A stretch of DNA of 46,729 nucleotides from Blautia sp. (GTDB lineage: Bacteria; Bacillota; Clostridia; Lachnospirales; Lachnospiraceae). Positions 24,348 to 32,968 of the stretch are shown piece after piece. Both the position numbers and the translations under genes were made by a program. Each line of letters begins with the position of its first letter. The stretch's first letter is position 1. Location of the stretch: positions 1 through 46,729 of the forward strand of contig JALFGN010000045.1 of the NCBI GenBank assembly GCA_022777285.1, in the 5' to 3' direction. The notes below the pieces were generated by a model. The model worked only from the letters and a program-made list of their open reading frames with translations, had not been told where the DNA came from and searched no databases.

Positions 24348-25967
24348 TTAGCGGAAAGAACCATAAGTGTTTCCATTGCCAAGAGAAACGCCTTTGGCTG
24401 CTGCAAGCTCGCTTACGGTAACCATCTGGAAGCCTTTTTCTTTTAATGCCGGAACGATTTTATCGATGGCATCTGCAGTCGGTTCATGGATATCGTGCAT
24501 AAGGATAATATCTCCGTCCTGTGCAGCCATCACGGCATCATAGGTGCTGTCGGCATCCCTTGTCTTCCAATCCAGTGTGTCCACGGACCAGAGAATCAGT
24601 GGATAGCTCACTGCATTTTTGGTAGAAGCATTATAAGCTCCGTAAGGAGGACGGACCAGAGATGCTCCGTGTCCTACAATCGAGATGAGCTGACTATTGG
24701 TAGAACTGATCTCATTCTGAATACCGGCTGTATCCAGGGCAGTCAGTTTTTGGTGATCAAACGTATGACTGGCCAGTTCACATCCTGTGTTTTCCATCTT
24801 TTTTATAATCTCCGGATATTTGGAGATATTGTTTCCGAGCATAAAGAATGTAGCTTTTGCCCCATTGGCAGACAGGGTGTTCAGAATTCGGTCTGTGTAT
24901 TTTCCGGGTCCATCATCAAAAGTGAGGGCTACCATAGGACCGGAAGCTGTAGCGGAAACTGCTTTGGAAGTACCATCCCAGACTCCTTTGGCGTTGAAGG
25001 TGTATTTTCTTCCGTCAATGATAATCTCTCCGGTTGCCATAGAACCGTCTTCTTTCATGTAATACCATTTGTCTTCCAATTTGATCCAGCCTGTCCGGGG
25101 ATGTCCATTTCCGTCCAGATAATACCAGGTACTTGCGTCCTGGAACCATCCGGAGAAAGCTCTGCTTCCGTCCTCGTTCAGATAATAGGTTGTTCCGTTT
25201 ACGGTAATTTTTCCGGTCATGATTGTTCCATCTTCCCCAAGGTAGTAGTTATTTCCGTCTTTTTCGGCCCAGGCATTTGTAACCATATGACCATCTGCAT
25301 CCAGAAAATACTGGGTTCCGTTATCGGTGATCCATCCAATGGTCATAACACCATCTTCCCGGAAATAGTACCATTTATTTTCGATTTCCGTCCAGCCTTT
25401 TGAAATCGTACCGGAATGATTGAGATAATAATAATTCCCATCTTTCTGGATCCATCCGGTTGCCATGGAACCGTCTTCGTTCAGAAAATAACTGGAATCG
25501 TCTGCCTCGATCCATCCGGTTGCCATAGAACCGTCCTCTTCCAGATAATACCAGTTTTCCTTATCCTGAATCCATCCGGTTTTTGGTGTGCCGTCTGTAT
25601 TGAGGTAGTACCAGACATCTTCGTCTTTGAGCCAGCCGGATGCGGGAGTACCATTTTGTTTCATATAATAGCGTTGTCCCTTGTCTGTGAGCCATCCGGT
25701 TTTTACATAGCCATTTTCATCAAAATAATAACGGGTACCATCTATTTCACGCCAGGTGTTTTTGATAAGGACTCCGTCGTGATAGACATATTTCCGGCCA
25801 TTTTCGTCGTAGATCCAGTGATCTTCCTGTAAAGCCTCCTGTTTGTTTTCATAAGTATCCATGGCACTCTTGACTGCAGCGAAAATATATTTTGGCGTAA
25901 TAATCAGCAGTATGCCAAGGATGCAGGTAAGGATAAGAATACCTGTGTTTTTCGTTGAGTTTTTCAT
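24348..25967 (-). CDS. Polysaccharide deacetylase with choline-binding-type wall-binding repeats
   Basis: Exported 539-residue enzyme. An uncleaved anchor or signal lies at residues about 10-31. Residues about 48-340 hold some fourteen tandem ~20-residue repeats of the choline/cell-wall-binding type (for example GWIQDKENWYYLEEDGSMAT), which bind teichoic acids or glycans. The C-terminal NodB domain has all five motifs: TFDDGPG with Asp351 (catalytic base) and Asp352 (metal), SHTFDH, RPPYG, WSVDTLDW and ILMHDIH. It should remove acetyl groups from peptidoglycan or another surface sugar, a change that gives lysozyme resistance. The AAAGGGGC ribosome site lies upstream of the ATG. It is convergent with the SH3 gene. 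Whether choline is the ligand is unknown. Confidence 0.93.
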   Translation of the reverse strand: MKNSTKNTGILILTCILGILLIITPKYIFAAVKSAMDTYENKQEALQEDHWIYDENGRKYVYHDGVLIKNTWREIDGTRYYFDENGYVKTGWLTDKGQRYYMKQNGTPASGWLKDEDVWYYLNTDGTPKTGWIQDKENWYYLEEDGSMATGWIEADDSSYFLNEDGSMATGWIQKDGNYYYLNHSGTISKGWTEIENKWYYFREDGVMTIGWITDNGTQYFLDADGHMVTNAWAEKDGNNYYLGEDGTIMTGKITVNGTTYYLNEDGSRAFSGWFQDASTWYYLDGNGHPRTGWIKLEDKWYYMKEDGSMATGEIIIDGRKYTFNAKGVWDGTSKAVSATASGPMVALTFDDGPGKYTDRILNTLSANGAKATFFMLGNNISKYPEIIKKMENTGCELASHTFDHQKLTALDTAGIQNEISSTNSQLISIVGHGASLVRPPYGAYNASTKNAVSYPLILWSVDTLDWKTRDADSTYDAVMAAQDGDIILMHDIHEPTADAIDKIVPALKEKGFQMVTVSELAAAKGVSLGNGNTYGSFR

Positions 25968-26022
25968 GTTTTTTGCCCCTTTGAATCTTGCATATTTTTG
26001 GAGTGTCTGTTCCTTCAGGAAT

Positions 26023-26052
26023 ATTATACGCTTTTACAGGAAGAATTTGCAA
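26023..26052 (-). promoter_or_regulatory. Promoter of the deacetylase gene
   Basis: On the reverse strand TTGCAA (26052-26047) and TATAAT (26028-26023) are separated by 18 bp. It gives a leader of about 50 bases. Confidence 0.55.
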
Positions 26053-26116
26053 CCGGAAGGAAGAAAAATGTCGAAACTGACGCTTAAGATTTCTTTAAGG
26101 TTTCTTCTGACTGTCC

Positions 26117-26146
26117 TTGAATTAAACCGAGTAATTATGTTATACT
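26117..26146 (+). promoter_or_regulatory. Promoter of the rluF-ligA-cls-metAA run
   Basis: TTGAAT (26117-26122), an 18-bp spacer and TATACT (26141-26146) lie 33 bases before rluF. No further clear promoter or terminator was seen before 32.9 kb. Confidence 0.5.
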
Positions 26147-26179
26147 TTCTCTATTGTAGAAATAAAGGAGCGCGAAACC

Positions 26180-26899
26180 ATGCGTTTGAATAAATATCTC
26201 AGTGATGCAGGCGTCTGTTCCAGAAGGGAAGCGGATCGACTTGTGGAAGAGGGAAAAATACTGGTAGATGGTGTTCAGGCAACACTTGGTATGCAAGTGA
26301 CCGCAGAACAGGAGATTCTGGTAAACGGAAAAAAAGTAGAGCGGGAAGAGAAAAAAATACTTCTTGTTTTTCATAAACCACGTGGAGTGGAATGTACCAC
26401 CAGCCCAAAAGTAAAAAATAATGTGATTTCCTATATTGGTTATCCCATTCGTGTGTATTATGTGGGAAGATTGGATAAAGACTCGGAAGGTCTGCTGCTT
26501 CTGACAAATGAAGGAGAACTTGTCAATAAAATTATGCGTGCAGGAAACTGCCATGAGAAAGAATACGTAGTAACGGTGGATAAACCGATCACCCGGGAAT
26601 TCATACAGAAAATGAAAAACGGGGTTCCGGTTCTTGGAACAGTTACCAGAAAATGTCAGGTGTTTCAGACAGGAAAGCGAACATTTCAGATCATTCTCAC
26701 ACAGGGAATGAATCGGCAGATCCGTCGCATGTGTGAGTATCTTGGTTACCGGGTAAAAAGATTAAAACGAGTCCGGGTTATGAATATCTGTCTGGGTGAT
26801 TTGCCGGTTGGGAAATACAGGGAAGCCACAGCAGAAGAGATGCAGGTGCTCAGAGAAATGATTCGTGATTCTTCGGAAACGACCGTAAAGAGAGTTTGA
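26180..26899 (+). CDS. rluF: 23S rRNA pseudouridine synthase, RluF type
   Basis: RsuA/RluB/E/F-family pseudouridine synthase of 239 residues. An N-terminal S4 RNA-binding domain (MRLNKYLSDAGVCSRREADRLVEEGKILVDG) precedes the catalytic domain, where Asp99 in GRLDKDSEGLLLLTN is the catalytic residue. The second half (RAGNCHEKEYVVTVDKPIT, GTVTRKCQV, GMNRQIRRMCEYLGYRVKRL) matches what I remember of E. coli RluF better than RsuA or RluB, so modification of U2604-equivalent of 23S rRNA is likely. AAAGGAGCG lies upstream. Its stop is followed within 20 bases by ligA. Confidence 0.9.
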   Translation: MRLNKYLSDAGVCSRREADRLVEEGKILVDGVQATLGMQVTAEQEILVNGKKVEREEKKILLVFHKPRGVECTTSPKVKNNVISYIGYPIRVYYVGRLDKDSEGLLLLTNEGELVNKIMRAGNCHEKEYVVTVDKPITREFIQKMKNGVPVLGTVTRKCQVFQTGKRTFQIILTQGMNRQIRRMCEYLGYRVKRLKRVRVMNICLGDLPVGKYREATAEEMQVLREMIRDSSETTVKRV

Positions 26900-26916
26900 T
26901 TAAGGAGGAAAGATTT

Positions 26917-28872
26917 TTGGATAAGACAGCGAGAATGAAAGAACTGATTCCTCTCTTAAATGAAGCAGGAAAAGCATATTATCAGGAGGACAGAGAAATC
27001 CTAAGTAATTATGAATATGACCGCTTATATGACGAATTGCTTGCTCTGGAAAAGGATACTGGAATTACGCTGGCCGGAAGTCCTACCGTCTCTGTAGGAT
27101 ATGAGGCGCTGAATGAATTGCCGAAAGAGGCCCATGAAAGTCCGATGCTGTCTCTTGATAAAACAAAAGAAATAGAAACTTTGCGGGAATTTATCGGCGA
27201 CCACAAAACGTTGATTTCCTGGAAACTGGACGGTCTTACGATTGTTCTCACATACAGAGACGGAGAACTGCAAAAGGCAGTAACCAGAGGGAATGGTGTG
27301 GTAGGAGAGGTGATTACCAACAATGCAAAGGTATTTCGGAATATTCCTCTGCAGATTGCCTATAAGGGAGAATTGATTCTCCGGGGAGAAGCCATTATCA
27401 CGTATTCGGATTTCAGAAAGATCAACGATGCCATTGATGATGTAGATGCAAAGTATAAAAATCCCAGAAATTTGTGCAGTGGTTCGGTGAGACAGTTAAA
27501 CAACCGAATCACAGCAGGGCGAAATGTATATTTTTATGCGTTTTCTCTGGTACATGCAGAGAATGTAGATTTTCAGAATTCCAGGGAATGCCAGTTTCAG
27601 TGGCTGGAAAGTCAGGGATTTGATGTGGTGGAATATCGTGCAGTCACAGAAGCTACATTAGATGAGACCATTGCATATTTTTCCGGCAAAATTGCAGAAA
27701 ATGATTTTCCTTCCGATGGACTTGTGGCATTGTATGATGACATTGCGTATGGAGAGTCTCTTGGAAGAACGGCAAAGTTCCCGAGAAATGCGTTTGCTTT
27801 TAAATGGAAAGATGAGATCCGGGAAACTGTTTTAAAAGAAATCGAGTGGAGTCCTTCAAGAACCGGGCTCATTAATCCGGTTGCCATCTTTGAACCGGTA
27901 GAACTGGAAGGAACAACAGTGAGCAGAGCGAGTGTTCACAATATCAGTATTTTAAAAGAACTGGAATTGGGAATTGGAGATAAAATTCAGGTATACAAGG
28001 CAAATATGATCATTCCTCAGATTGCGGAAAATCTTACAAGGAGCGGAAATCTCGATATTCCGAAAAAATGTCCGGTATGTCAGGGAGAGGCCAGAATACA
28101 GAAAACCAATGATGTAGAAGTACTGTGTTGTATGAATCCCTGTTGTCAGGCAAAAAAAATCAAATCTTTTACACTTTTTGTGAGTCGTGATGCCATGAAT
28201 ATTGACGGTTTGTCCGAAGCAACTTTGGAAAAGTTTATTATGAAGGGATTTATCAAAGATTTCGGGGATATTTATGAGATTGAAAAATTCAGAGATGCGA
28301 TTGTGAAGATGGAAGGCTTTGGAGAGAAATCTTATGAGAATCTGAAAGCCAGTATTGAAAAATCTTCTCATACTACGTTGCCCAGACTGATCTATGGACT
28401 TGGCATCGCGAATGTAGGAGTAGCCAATGCAAAAGTAATCTGTAAAGCATTTGCATATGATTTGGAAAAAATCATACATGCAACCCAGGAGGAAATCAGT
28501 GCGGTGGAGGGAATGGGACCTGTAATCGCAGAAAGCTTCACCCGGTATTTTTCTGACAAAGAAAACAGGGTGAAACTGGAACACTTGCTTACCCATCTGA
28601 CTTTTGAAGAAGTGAAGAGAGAAGCAGGAAATCCGTTGGCAGGAAAACAGTTTGTAATTACAGGCAGTGTCCATCATTTTTCCAACAGAAGTGCGGTGAA
28701 AGAATATATTGAGGCACGGGGCGGAAAGGTTACAGGAAGTGTTACCTCCAAAACAGATTATCTGATCAATAATGATACAGCATCTTCCTCTTCAAAAAAT
28801 AAAAAAGCAAAAGAACTGGGAATACCGATTCTGTCAGAAGAGGTATTTTTACAATTGGCCGGAGAGCAATGA
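26917..28872 (+). CDS. ligA: NAD-dependent DNA ligase
   Basis: Seals nicks in DNA using NAD+; 651 residues from the chosen start. The N-terminal Ia domain has YYQEDREILSNYEYDRLYDEL, the adenylated lysine is Lys103 in WKLDG, the OB fold follows, a four-Cys zinc finger lies at CPVCQGEARI...CCMNPCCQ, then helix-hairpin-helix repeats and a C-terminal BRCT domain (GKQFVITGSVHHFSNRSAVKEYI). An AAGGAGG site at 26902-26908 is ideally spaced for TTG at 26917, so that is preferred over TTG at 26896 (overlapping the rluF stop) and ATG at 26935. Sequence is rather divergent from textbook LigA around the adenylation domain but all key motifs are kept. Confidence 0.93.
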   Translation: MDKTARMKELIPLLNEAGKAYYQEDREILSNYEYDRLYDELLALEKDTGITLAGSPTVSVGYEALNELPKEAHESPMLSLDKTKEIETLREFIGDHKTLISWKLDGLTIVLTYRDGELQKAVTRGNGVVGEVITNNAKVFRNIPLQIAYKGELILRGEAIITYSDFRKINDAIDDVDAKYKNPRNLCSGSVRQLNNRITAGRNVYFYAFSLVHAENVDFQNSRECQFQWLESQGFDVVEYRAVTEATLDETIAYFSGKIAENDFPSDGLVALYDDIAYGESLGRTAKFPRNAFAFKWKDEIRETVLKEIEWSPSRTGLINPVAIFEPVELEGTTVSRASVHNISILKELELGIGDKIQVYKANMIIPQIAENLTRSGNLDIPKKCPVCQGEARIQKTNDVEVLCCMNPCCQAKKIKSFTLFVSRDAMNIDGLSEATLEKFIMKGFIKDFGDIYEIEKFRDAIVKMEGFGEKSYENLKASIEKSSHTTLPRLIYGLGIANVGVANAKVICKAFAYDLEKIIHATQEEISAVEGMGPVIAESFTRYFSDKENRVKLEHLLTHLTFEEVKREAGNPLAGKQFVITGSVHHFSNRSAVKEYIEARGGKVTGSVTSKTDYLINNDTASSSSKNKKAKELGIPILSEEVFLQLAGEQ

Positions 28873-28886
28873 CAGGAGGGGTTTGA

Positions 28887-30440
28887 ATGAGCCAGTGGAA
28901 AGAAAAAGGAATCAAGAGTATCAAGACGGTTATTTTCGGCAGAACATTGATTGTGATCGGAGCGTTTCTTATTCAGTTTGCACTGTTGATTTCCTGCTTT
29001 TTATGGATGCGGGAATACAGTCTCATGGTATATACAGGATTCAGTATTTTAGGTATGGCGGTTATCCTTCATATTTTTAACAGCAGAGGAAATCCGGATT
29101 TTAAACTGGTATGGATGCTGCCGATTTTGCTGTTTCCTGTATTTGGCGCATTGTTTTATTTGTATATATCTTTTCAGCCGGGAACCGGATATATTTATAG
29201 GAGACTGACGATGCTGGGGCATCAATCGAAAAAATATCTTAAGCAGAATTCGCAGCAGAAAGAAAAATTGAAACAAGAGAATCCACAAATGGACGGTATG
29301 GTTTCTTACATGATGGAACATGGAAACTGCCCGGTATACGGTCAGACAAGTGTTACGTATTTCCCTTTGGGAGATGACATGTTTCCGGAGATGCTCAGAC
29401 AGATTGAAAAAGCGGAAAAATTTATTTTTATGGAATATTTTATATTGGAAGAAGGCTATATGTGGGAGACGATTCTGGAACTTCTGAAAAAGAAAGTAAA
29501 AGAAGGGGTGGAAGTAAGAGTCTTGTATGATGGAATGTGCGTGTTGACACTGCTTCCCAGTTTTTATCCCAGGATATTGGAAAAAGAAGGAATCCGCTGT
29601 AAGATGTTTGCACCTATAAAGCCCCTGTTTTCCAGTCATTATAATAACCGCGATCACAGAAAGATTCTTGTGATCGATGGAAAAACAGGATTTACAGGAG
29701 GAATCAATCTGGCAGATGAATACATAAATAAAAAGGAGCGCTTTGGTCACTGGAAAGACACGGGTCTTATGATACAAGGTGCAGCTGTACAGAAATTCAC
29801 CTGTATGTTTCTGGAAATGTGGAATGTATCAGAACGAAGAGATCCGGATTATGAGACATTTCTGACAGCTCCCGATACAGACAGACAGGACGATGGTTAT
29901 GTGATTCCATATGACGTGATGCCCTATGGAACCGAGCGGATGGGAAAGCAGGTCTATCTGGACATCTTGAATACTGCCTGCAAATATGTGCATATTATGA
30001 CACCGTATCTGATATTGGATTATGAAATGATCACAGCTCTGACCTTTGCCGCCAAAAGGGGCGTCGAGGTAGCAATCATTATGCCGCATATACCGGATAA
30101 GAAATATGCATTTGCATTGGCGAAGACCTATTATAATGAATTGCTGGAGGCTGGTGTACAGATCTGGGAATACGAGCCTGGTTTTGTTCATGCAAAAGTT
30201 TTTGTGTCGGATGACAAAAAAGCAGCTGTCGGAACAGTAAACCTGGATTACAGAAGCCTGTATCACCATTTTGAGTGCGGAGTGTTTTTCTATGGGAATT
30301 CTGAAATAAAAAAAGTGGAGGAAGATTTTCAGAAAACAAAGGAAAAAAGTATATTTATCACGCCTGCAGATTATAAGAAATTGAAACTGACAACGAGACT
30401 TGAGGGCAAGGTACTGCGTATTGTAGCCCCTCTTATGTAA
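28887..30440 (+). CDS. cls: Cardiolipin synthase
   Basis: Membrane phospholipase-D-family enzyme of 517 residues making cardiolipin from two phosphatidylglycerols. Two or three N-terminal helices (about residues 15-85) precede two catalytic HKD motifs: His257 in [13 protein letters not shown] and His435 in [22 protein letters not shown]. The second half-motif context is intact in both domains. The ribosome site is CAGGAGGGG. It starts 14 bases after ligA and is followed after 23 bases by metAA. Confidence 0.94.
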   Translation: MSQWKEKGIKSIKTVIFGRTLIVIGAFLIQFALLISCFLWMREYSLMVYTGFSILGMAVILHIFNSRGNPDFKLVWMLPILLFPVFGALFYLYISFQPGTGYIYRRLTMLGHQSKKYLKQNSQQKEKLKQENPQMDGMVSYMMEHGNCPVYGQTSVTYFPLGDDMFPEMLRQIEKAEKFIFMEYFILEEGYMWETILELLKKKVKEGVEVRVLYDGMCVLTLLPSFYPRILEKEGIRCKMFAPIKPLFSSHYNNRDHRKILVIDGKTGFTGGINLADEYINKKERFGHWKDTGLMIQGAAVQKFTCMFLEMWNVSERRDPDYETFLTAPDTDRQDDGYVIPYDVMPYGTERMGKQVYLDILNTACKYVHIMTPYLILDYEMITALTFAAKRGVEVAIIMPHIPDKKYAFALAKTYYNELLEAGVQIWEYEPGFVHAKVFVSDDKKAAVGTVNLDYRSLYHHFECGVFFYGNSEIKKVEEDFQKTKEKSIFITPADYKKLKLTTRLEGKVLRIVAPLM

Positions 30441-30463
30441 AACGCAGCAGAAAGGAAATTATT

Positions 30464-31384
30464 ATGCCAATTAAAATACAAAGTGATTTACCAGTAAAAG
30501 AAATACTTGAGAAAGAAAATATTTTCGTAATGGATGAAAATCGGGCGGTTCATCAGGATATCCGCCCCATCCAGATTCTGATTTTGAATCTGATGCCGCT
30601 GAAGGAAGAAACGGAGCTGCAGCTTCTTCGCTCTCTTTCCAACACTCCTTTGCAAGTGGATGTATCTTTTTTGATGGTCGCAAGCCATGAGGCGAAAAAT
30701 ACAGCTACCAGTCATCTGAATAAATTCTATGAGACATTTGAACAGGTGAAAAACCGGAAATTTGATGGAATGATTATTACCGGAGCACCTGTGGAGCAGA
30801 TGGAATTTGAAGAAGTGGATTACTGGGAAGAACTGAAAGAAATTATGGAATGGACAAAAATCAATGTAACCTCCACCATCTATTTGTGCTGGGCTGCTCA
30901 GGCAGGACTTTATTATCATTACGGACTGCAGAAACGGATGATGGATCATAAAGTATTCGGATTGTTCAGCCATAAAGTCAAGAATCGTAAAATTCCTCTG
31001 GTAAGAGGATTTGATGATGAATTTCTGGCTCCGCATTCCCGTCATACAGAAGTGCCGGCAGCAGATATCCATGCCTGTGAAGCATTGACGGTGCTGGCAG
31101 AATCAGAAGAGGCAGGTGTATTTTTGTGCATGGCACAGGAAGGAAGACAGATTTTTGTAATGGGACATCCGGAATACGATCGTGTAACATTGGATGGGGA
31201 ATATAAAAGAGATAAGGGAAAAGGACTGGATATTCAGATTCCGAAAAATTACTATCCGGATGATAACCCGGATAACAAACCATTGCTTCTGTGGCGGGCA
31301 CATGCAAATAATCTGTATACCAACTGGCTGAATTATTATGTTTATCAGATTACGCCTTATGATCTGGCAGGAACTCCTTTTTAA
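30464..31384 (+). CDS. metAA: Homoserine O-acetyltransferase (MetA family)
   Basis: Activates homoserine for methionine synthesis; 306 residues of the MetA family. Catalytic Cys142 lies in YLCWAAQA, and the His of [10 protein letters not shown] completes the triad. Residue 111 is Glu ([16 protein letters not shown]); published work on Bacillus cereus MetA showed Glu at this position gives acetyl-CoA use whereas Gly gives succinyl-CoA use, so acetyl transfer is predicted despite homology to E. coli succinyltransferase. The ribosome site is GAAAGGAAATT. No SAM riboswitch or T-box precedes it; the gap to cls is only 23 bases. Confidence 0.93.
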   Translation: MPIKIQSDLPVKEILEKENIFVMDENRAVHQDIRPIQILILNLMPLKEETELQLLRSLSNTPLQVDVSFLMVASHEAKNTATSHLNKFYETFEQVKNRKFDGMIITGAPVEQMEFEEVDYWEELKEIMEWTKINVTSTIYLCWAAQAGLYYHYGLQKRMMDHKVFGLFSHKVKNRKIPLVRGFDDEFLAPHSRHTEVPAADIHACEALTVLAESEEAGVFLCMAQEGRQIFVMGHPEYDRVTLDGEYKRDKGKGLDIQIPKNYYPDDNPDNKPLLLWRAHANNLYTNWLNYYVYQITPYDLAGTPF

Positions 31385-31401
31385 AAGGAAGAGGGGAATA
31401 A

Positions 31402-31461
31402 ATGCGGAATCTTGTATTGACGGCGGATTTGCATATGGGCTATAATTCGGTACAGAAATGA
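31402..31461 (+). CDS. Small ORF before the purine permease; phosphoesterase-like start
   Basis: A 19-residue ORF, MRNLVLTADLHMGYNSVQK, starts 17 bases after metAA behind GAGGGGAATAA and ends in TGA overlapping an ATG at 31458. The sequence V-L-T-A-D-L-H-M-G is reminiscent of the first metal-binding motif (D-x-H) of calcineurin-like phosphoesterases, so it may be the remaining tip of a deleted gene. Alternatively it is a short leader for the permease. Too short for firm assignment. Confidence 0.3.
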   Translation: MRNLVLTADLHMGYNSVQK

Positions 31462-31481
31462 AAGAAGAGAGGAGAAAAAAT

Positions 31482-32894
31482 TTGGGAAAAGAAAAGAACA
31501 AAACAGTTTATACAAGCGAGTATGAACTGGAAGGAAAAATCCCGCTTGGTAAGGCGATTATCTTGGGCATGCAGCATGTACTTGCCATGTTTGTGGGAAA
31601 TTTAACCCCAATTTTGATCATTGGTGGGATGTGTGGTCTTGGAGAGGCAGGCCTGATGCGGCCGATTCTTCAAAACGCCATGCTTGTAGCCGGTATCATT
31701 ACTTTAATCCAGTTGTGGACGGTTGGACCGGTAGGTGCAAGACTGCCTATTGTTATGGGAACCAGTTCCGGATTTATCGGAGTCTGTAAAGGAATCGCAG
31801 CTGCCTGTGGAGATGGCGTTATGGCATACGGGGCGATTATGGGAGCCTGTCTGATCAGTGGATTTTTTGAAACTGCACTGGGATGTTTTCTGAAACCTCT
31901 GAGAAAATTTTTCCCGGCAGTCGTAACCGGTACGGTAGTAACTGCTATCGGATTATCTTTGATCAGTGTTGGAATCAATTCTTTCGGAGGCGGAAATGCA
32001 AATGGTGACTTTGGATCTGTTCAGAATCTTTTTGTTGGAACGGTCGTAATGATCACAATTATTCTTTTTAAGCATTTTACAAAAGGAATGACAAGTGCTG
32101 CTTCGATTCTGATTGGAATTGTAGTTGGTTATGTGTTGTGTATTATCATGGGTGTTGTATTGCCTACTACATATACCGATGCAGAAGGAGTTGTAAAAAC
32201 CTGTTCCTGGGTAATTGACTGGTCTAAATTAAGAGATGCCGCATGGTTTGAGGTTCCTGTTTTTATGCCGGTAAAAATGCGGTTTGACTTAAAAGTCATT
32301 GTGCCTATGCTGATTATGTTTATTGTTACTGCGGTTGAAACAGTGGGAGATATCTCAGGAATCACAGAAGGCGGTCTTGACAGAGAAGCAACAGACAAAG
32401 AACTGGCAGGCGGTGTAATGTGTGATGGTCTTGGATCCTCAGCTGCAAGTTTATTGGGCGTGCTGCCAAATACTTCTTTCAGTCAGAATGTAGGACTGGT
32501 TGGTATGACAAAGATTGTCAATCTGTATGCGATTTCTATGGGGGCCATTTTCCTGATCATCTGTGGATTTGTACCGAAAGTGGCAGCGCTTGTGGAAATC
32601 ATGCCGCAGTCCGTTCTGGGAGGCGCGGCAGTTATGATGTTTTCCTCTATTGTTGTAAGTGGAATCAAGCTTCTTACCAAGAATGGTGTGGATTCCCGTG
32701 TGGTAACGATCGTATCCGTTGCACTTGGGTTTGGATATGGTCTGGGAACGACTTCGGATGTTCTTGCACAGCTTCCGAGCTGGGTAGGATATGTATTTGG
32801 CGGATCCGGTATTGTACCGGCAGCAGTTGTCGCACTGGTCCTTAACATTGTGATTCCGGAAGGAGCCGATCCTCTCGCACAGAAAAAAGAATAA
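31482..32894 (+). CDS. NCS2-family purine/xanthine permease
   Basis: Nucleobase:cation symporter-2 of about 470 residues and 12-14 membrane segments. Family motifs are GTSSGFIGVCKGIA in helix 3 region, the functional AVETVGDISGITEGG in helix 8 and NTSFSQNVGLVGMTKIVN in helix 10, the QNVG pattern being that of purine (xanthine/uric acid) carriers; uracil is less likely. A GAGAGGAG site places the start at TTG 31482; the ATG at 31458 has no ribosome site but overlaps the stop of the small ORF and could be used by coupling. No purine riboswitch is present in the short gap. Confidence 0.9.
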   Translation: MGKEKNKTVYTSEYELEGKIPLGKAIILGMQHVLAMFVGNLTPILIIGGMCGLGEAGLMRPILQNAMLVAGIITLIQLWTVGPVGARLPIVMGTSSGFIGVCKGIAAACGDGVMAYGAIMGACLISGFFETALGCFLKPLRKFFPAVVTGTVVTAIGLSLISVGINSFGGGNANGDFGSVQNLFVGTVVMITIILFKHFTKGMTSAASILIGIVVGYVLCIIMGVVLPTTYTDAEGVVKTCSWVIDWSKLRDAAWFEVPVFMPVKMRFDLKVIVPMLIMFIVTAVETVGDISGITEGGLDREATDKELAGGVMCDGLGSSAASLLGVLPNTSFSQNVGLVGMTKIVNLYAISMGAIFLIICGFVPKVAALVEIMPQSVLGGAAVMMFSSIVVSGIKLLTKNGVDSRVVTIVSVALGFGYGLGTTSDVLAQLPSWVGYVFGGSGIVPAAVVALVLNIVIPEGADPLAQKKE

Positions 32895-32914
32895 AAAATA
32901 CATAATTTGATACA

Positions 32915-32957
32915 AAAAAAGAAAAGGAATTGATTTGGGTCAGTTCCTTTTCTTTTT
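32915..32957. terminator. Bidirectional terminator between permease and ABC-F genes
   Basis: A long stem (AAAGAAAAGGAATTGA / TCAGTTCCTTTTCTTT, one G-U) with a TTTGGG loop has A and T flanks on both sides and separates convergent genes. Confidence 0.85.
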
Positions 32958-32968
32958 GGTATCAAGAA

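Noticed and set aside
24486-25403. Forward open frame of 305 codons opposite the deacetylase
   Set aside because: A shadow produced by the repetitive wall-binding coding region on the other strand; no ribosome site and no recognisable motif.
31385-31481. Purine riboswitch before the purine permease, or SAM riboswitch before metAA
   Set aside because: The gaps are too short and lack conserved cores; the gap before metAA is 23 bases.
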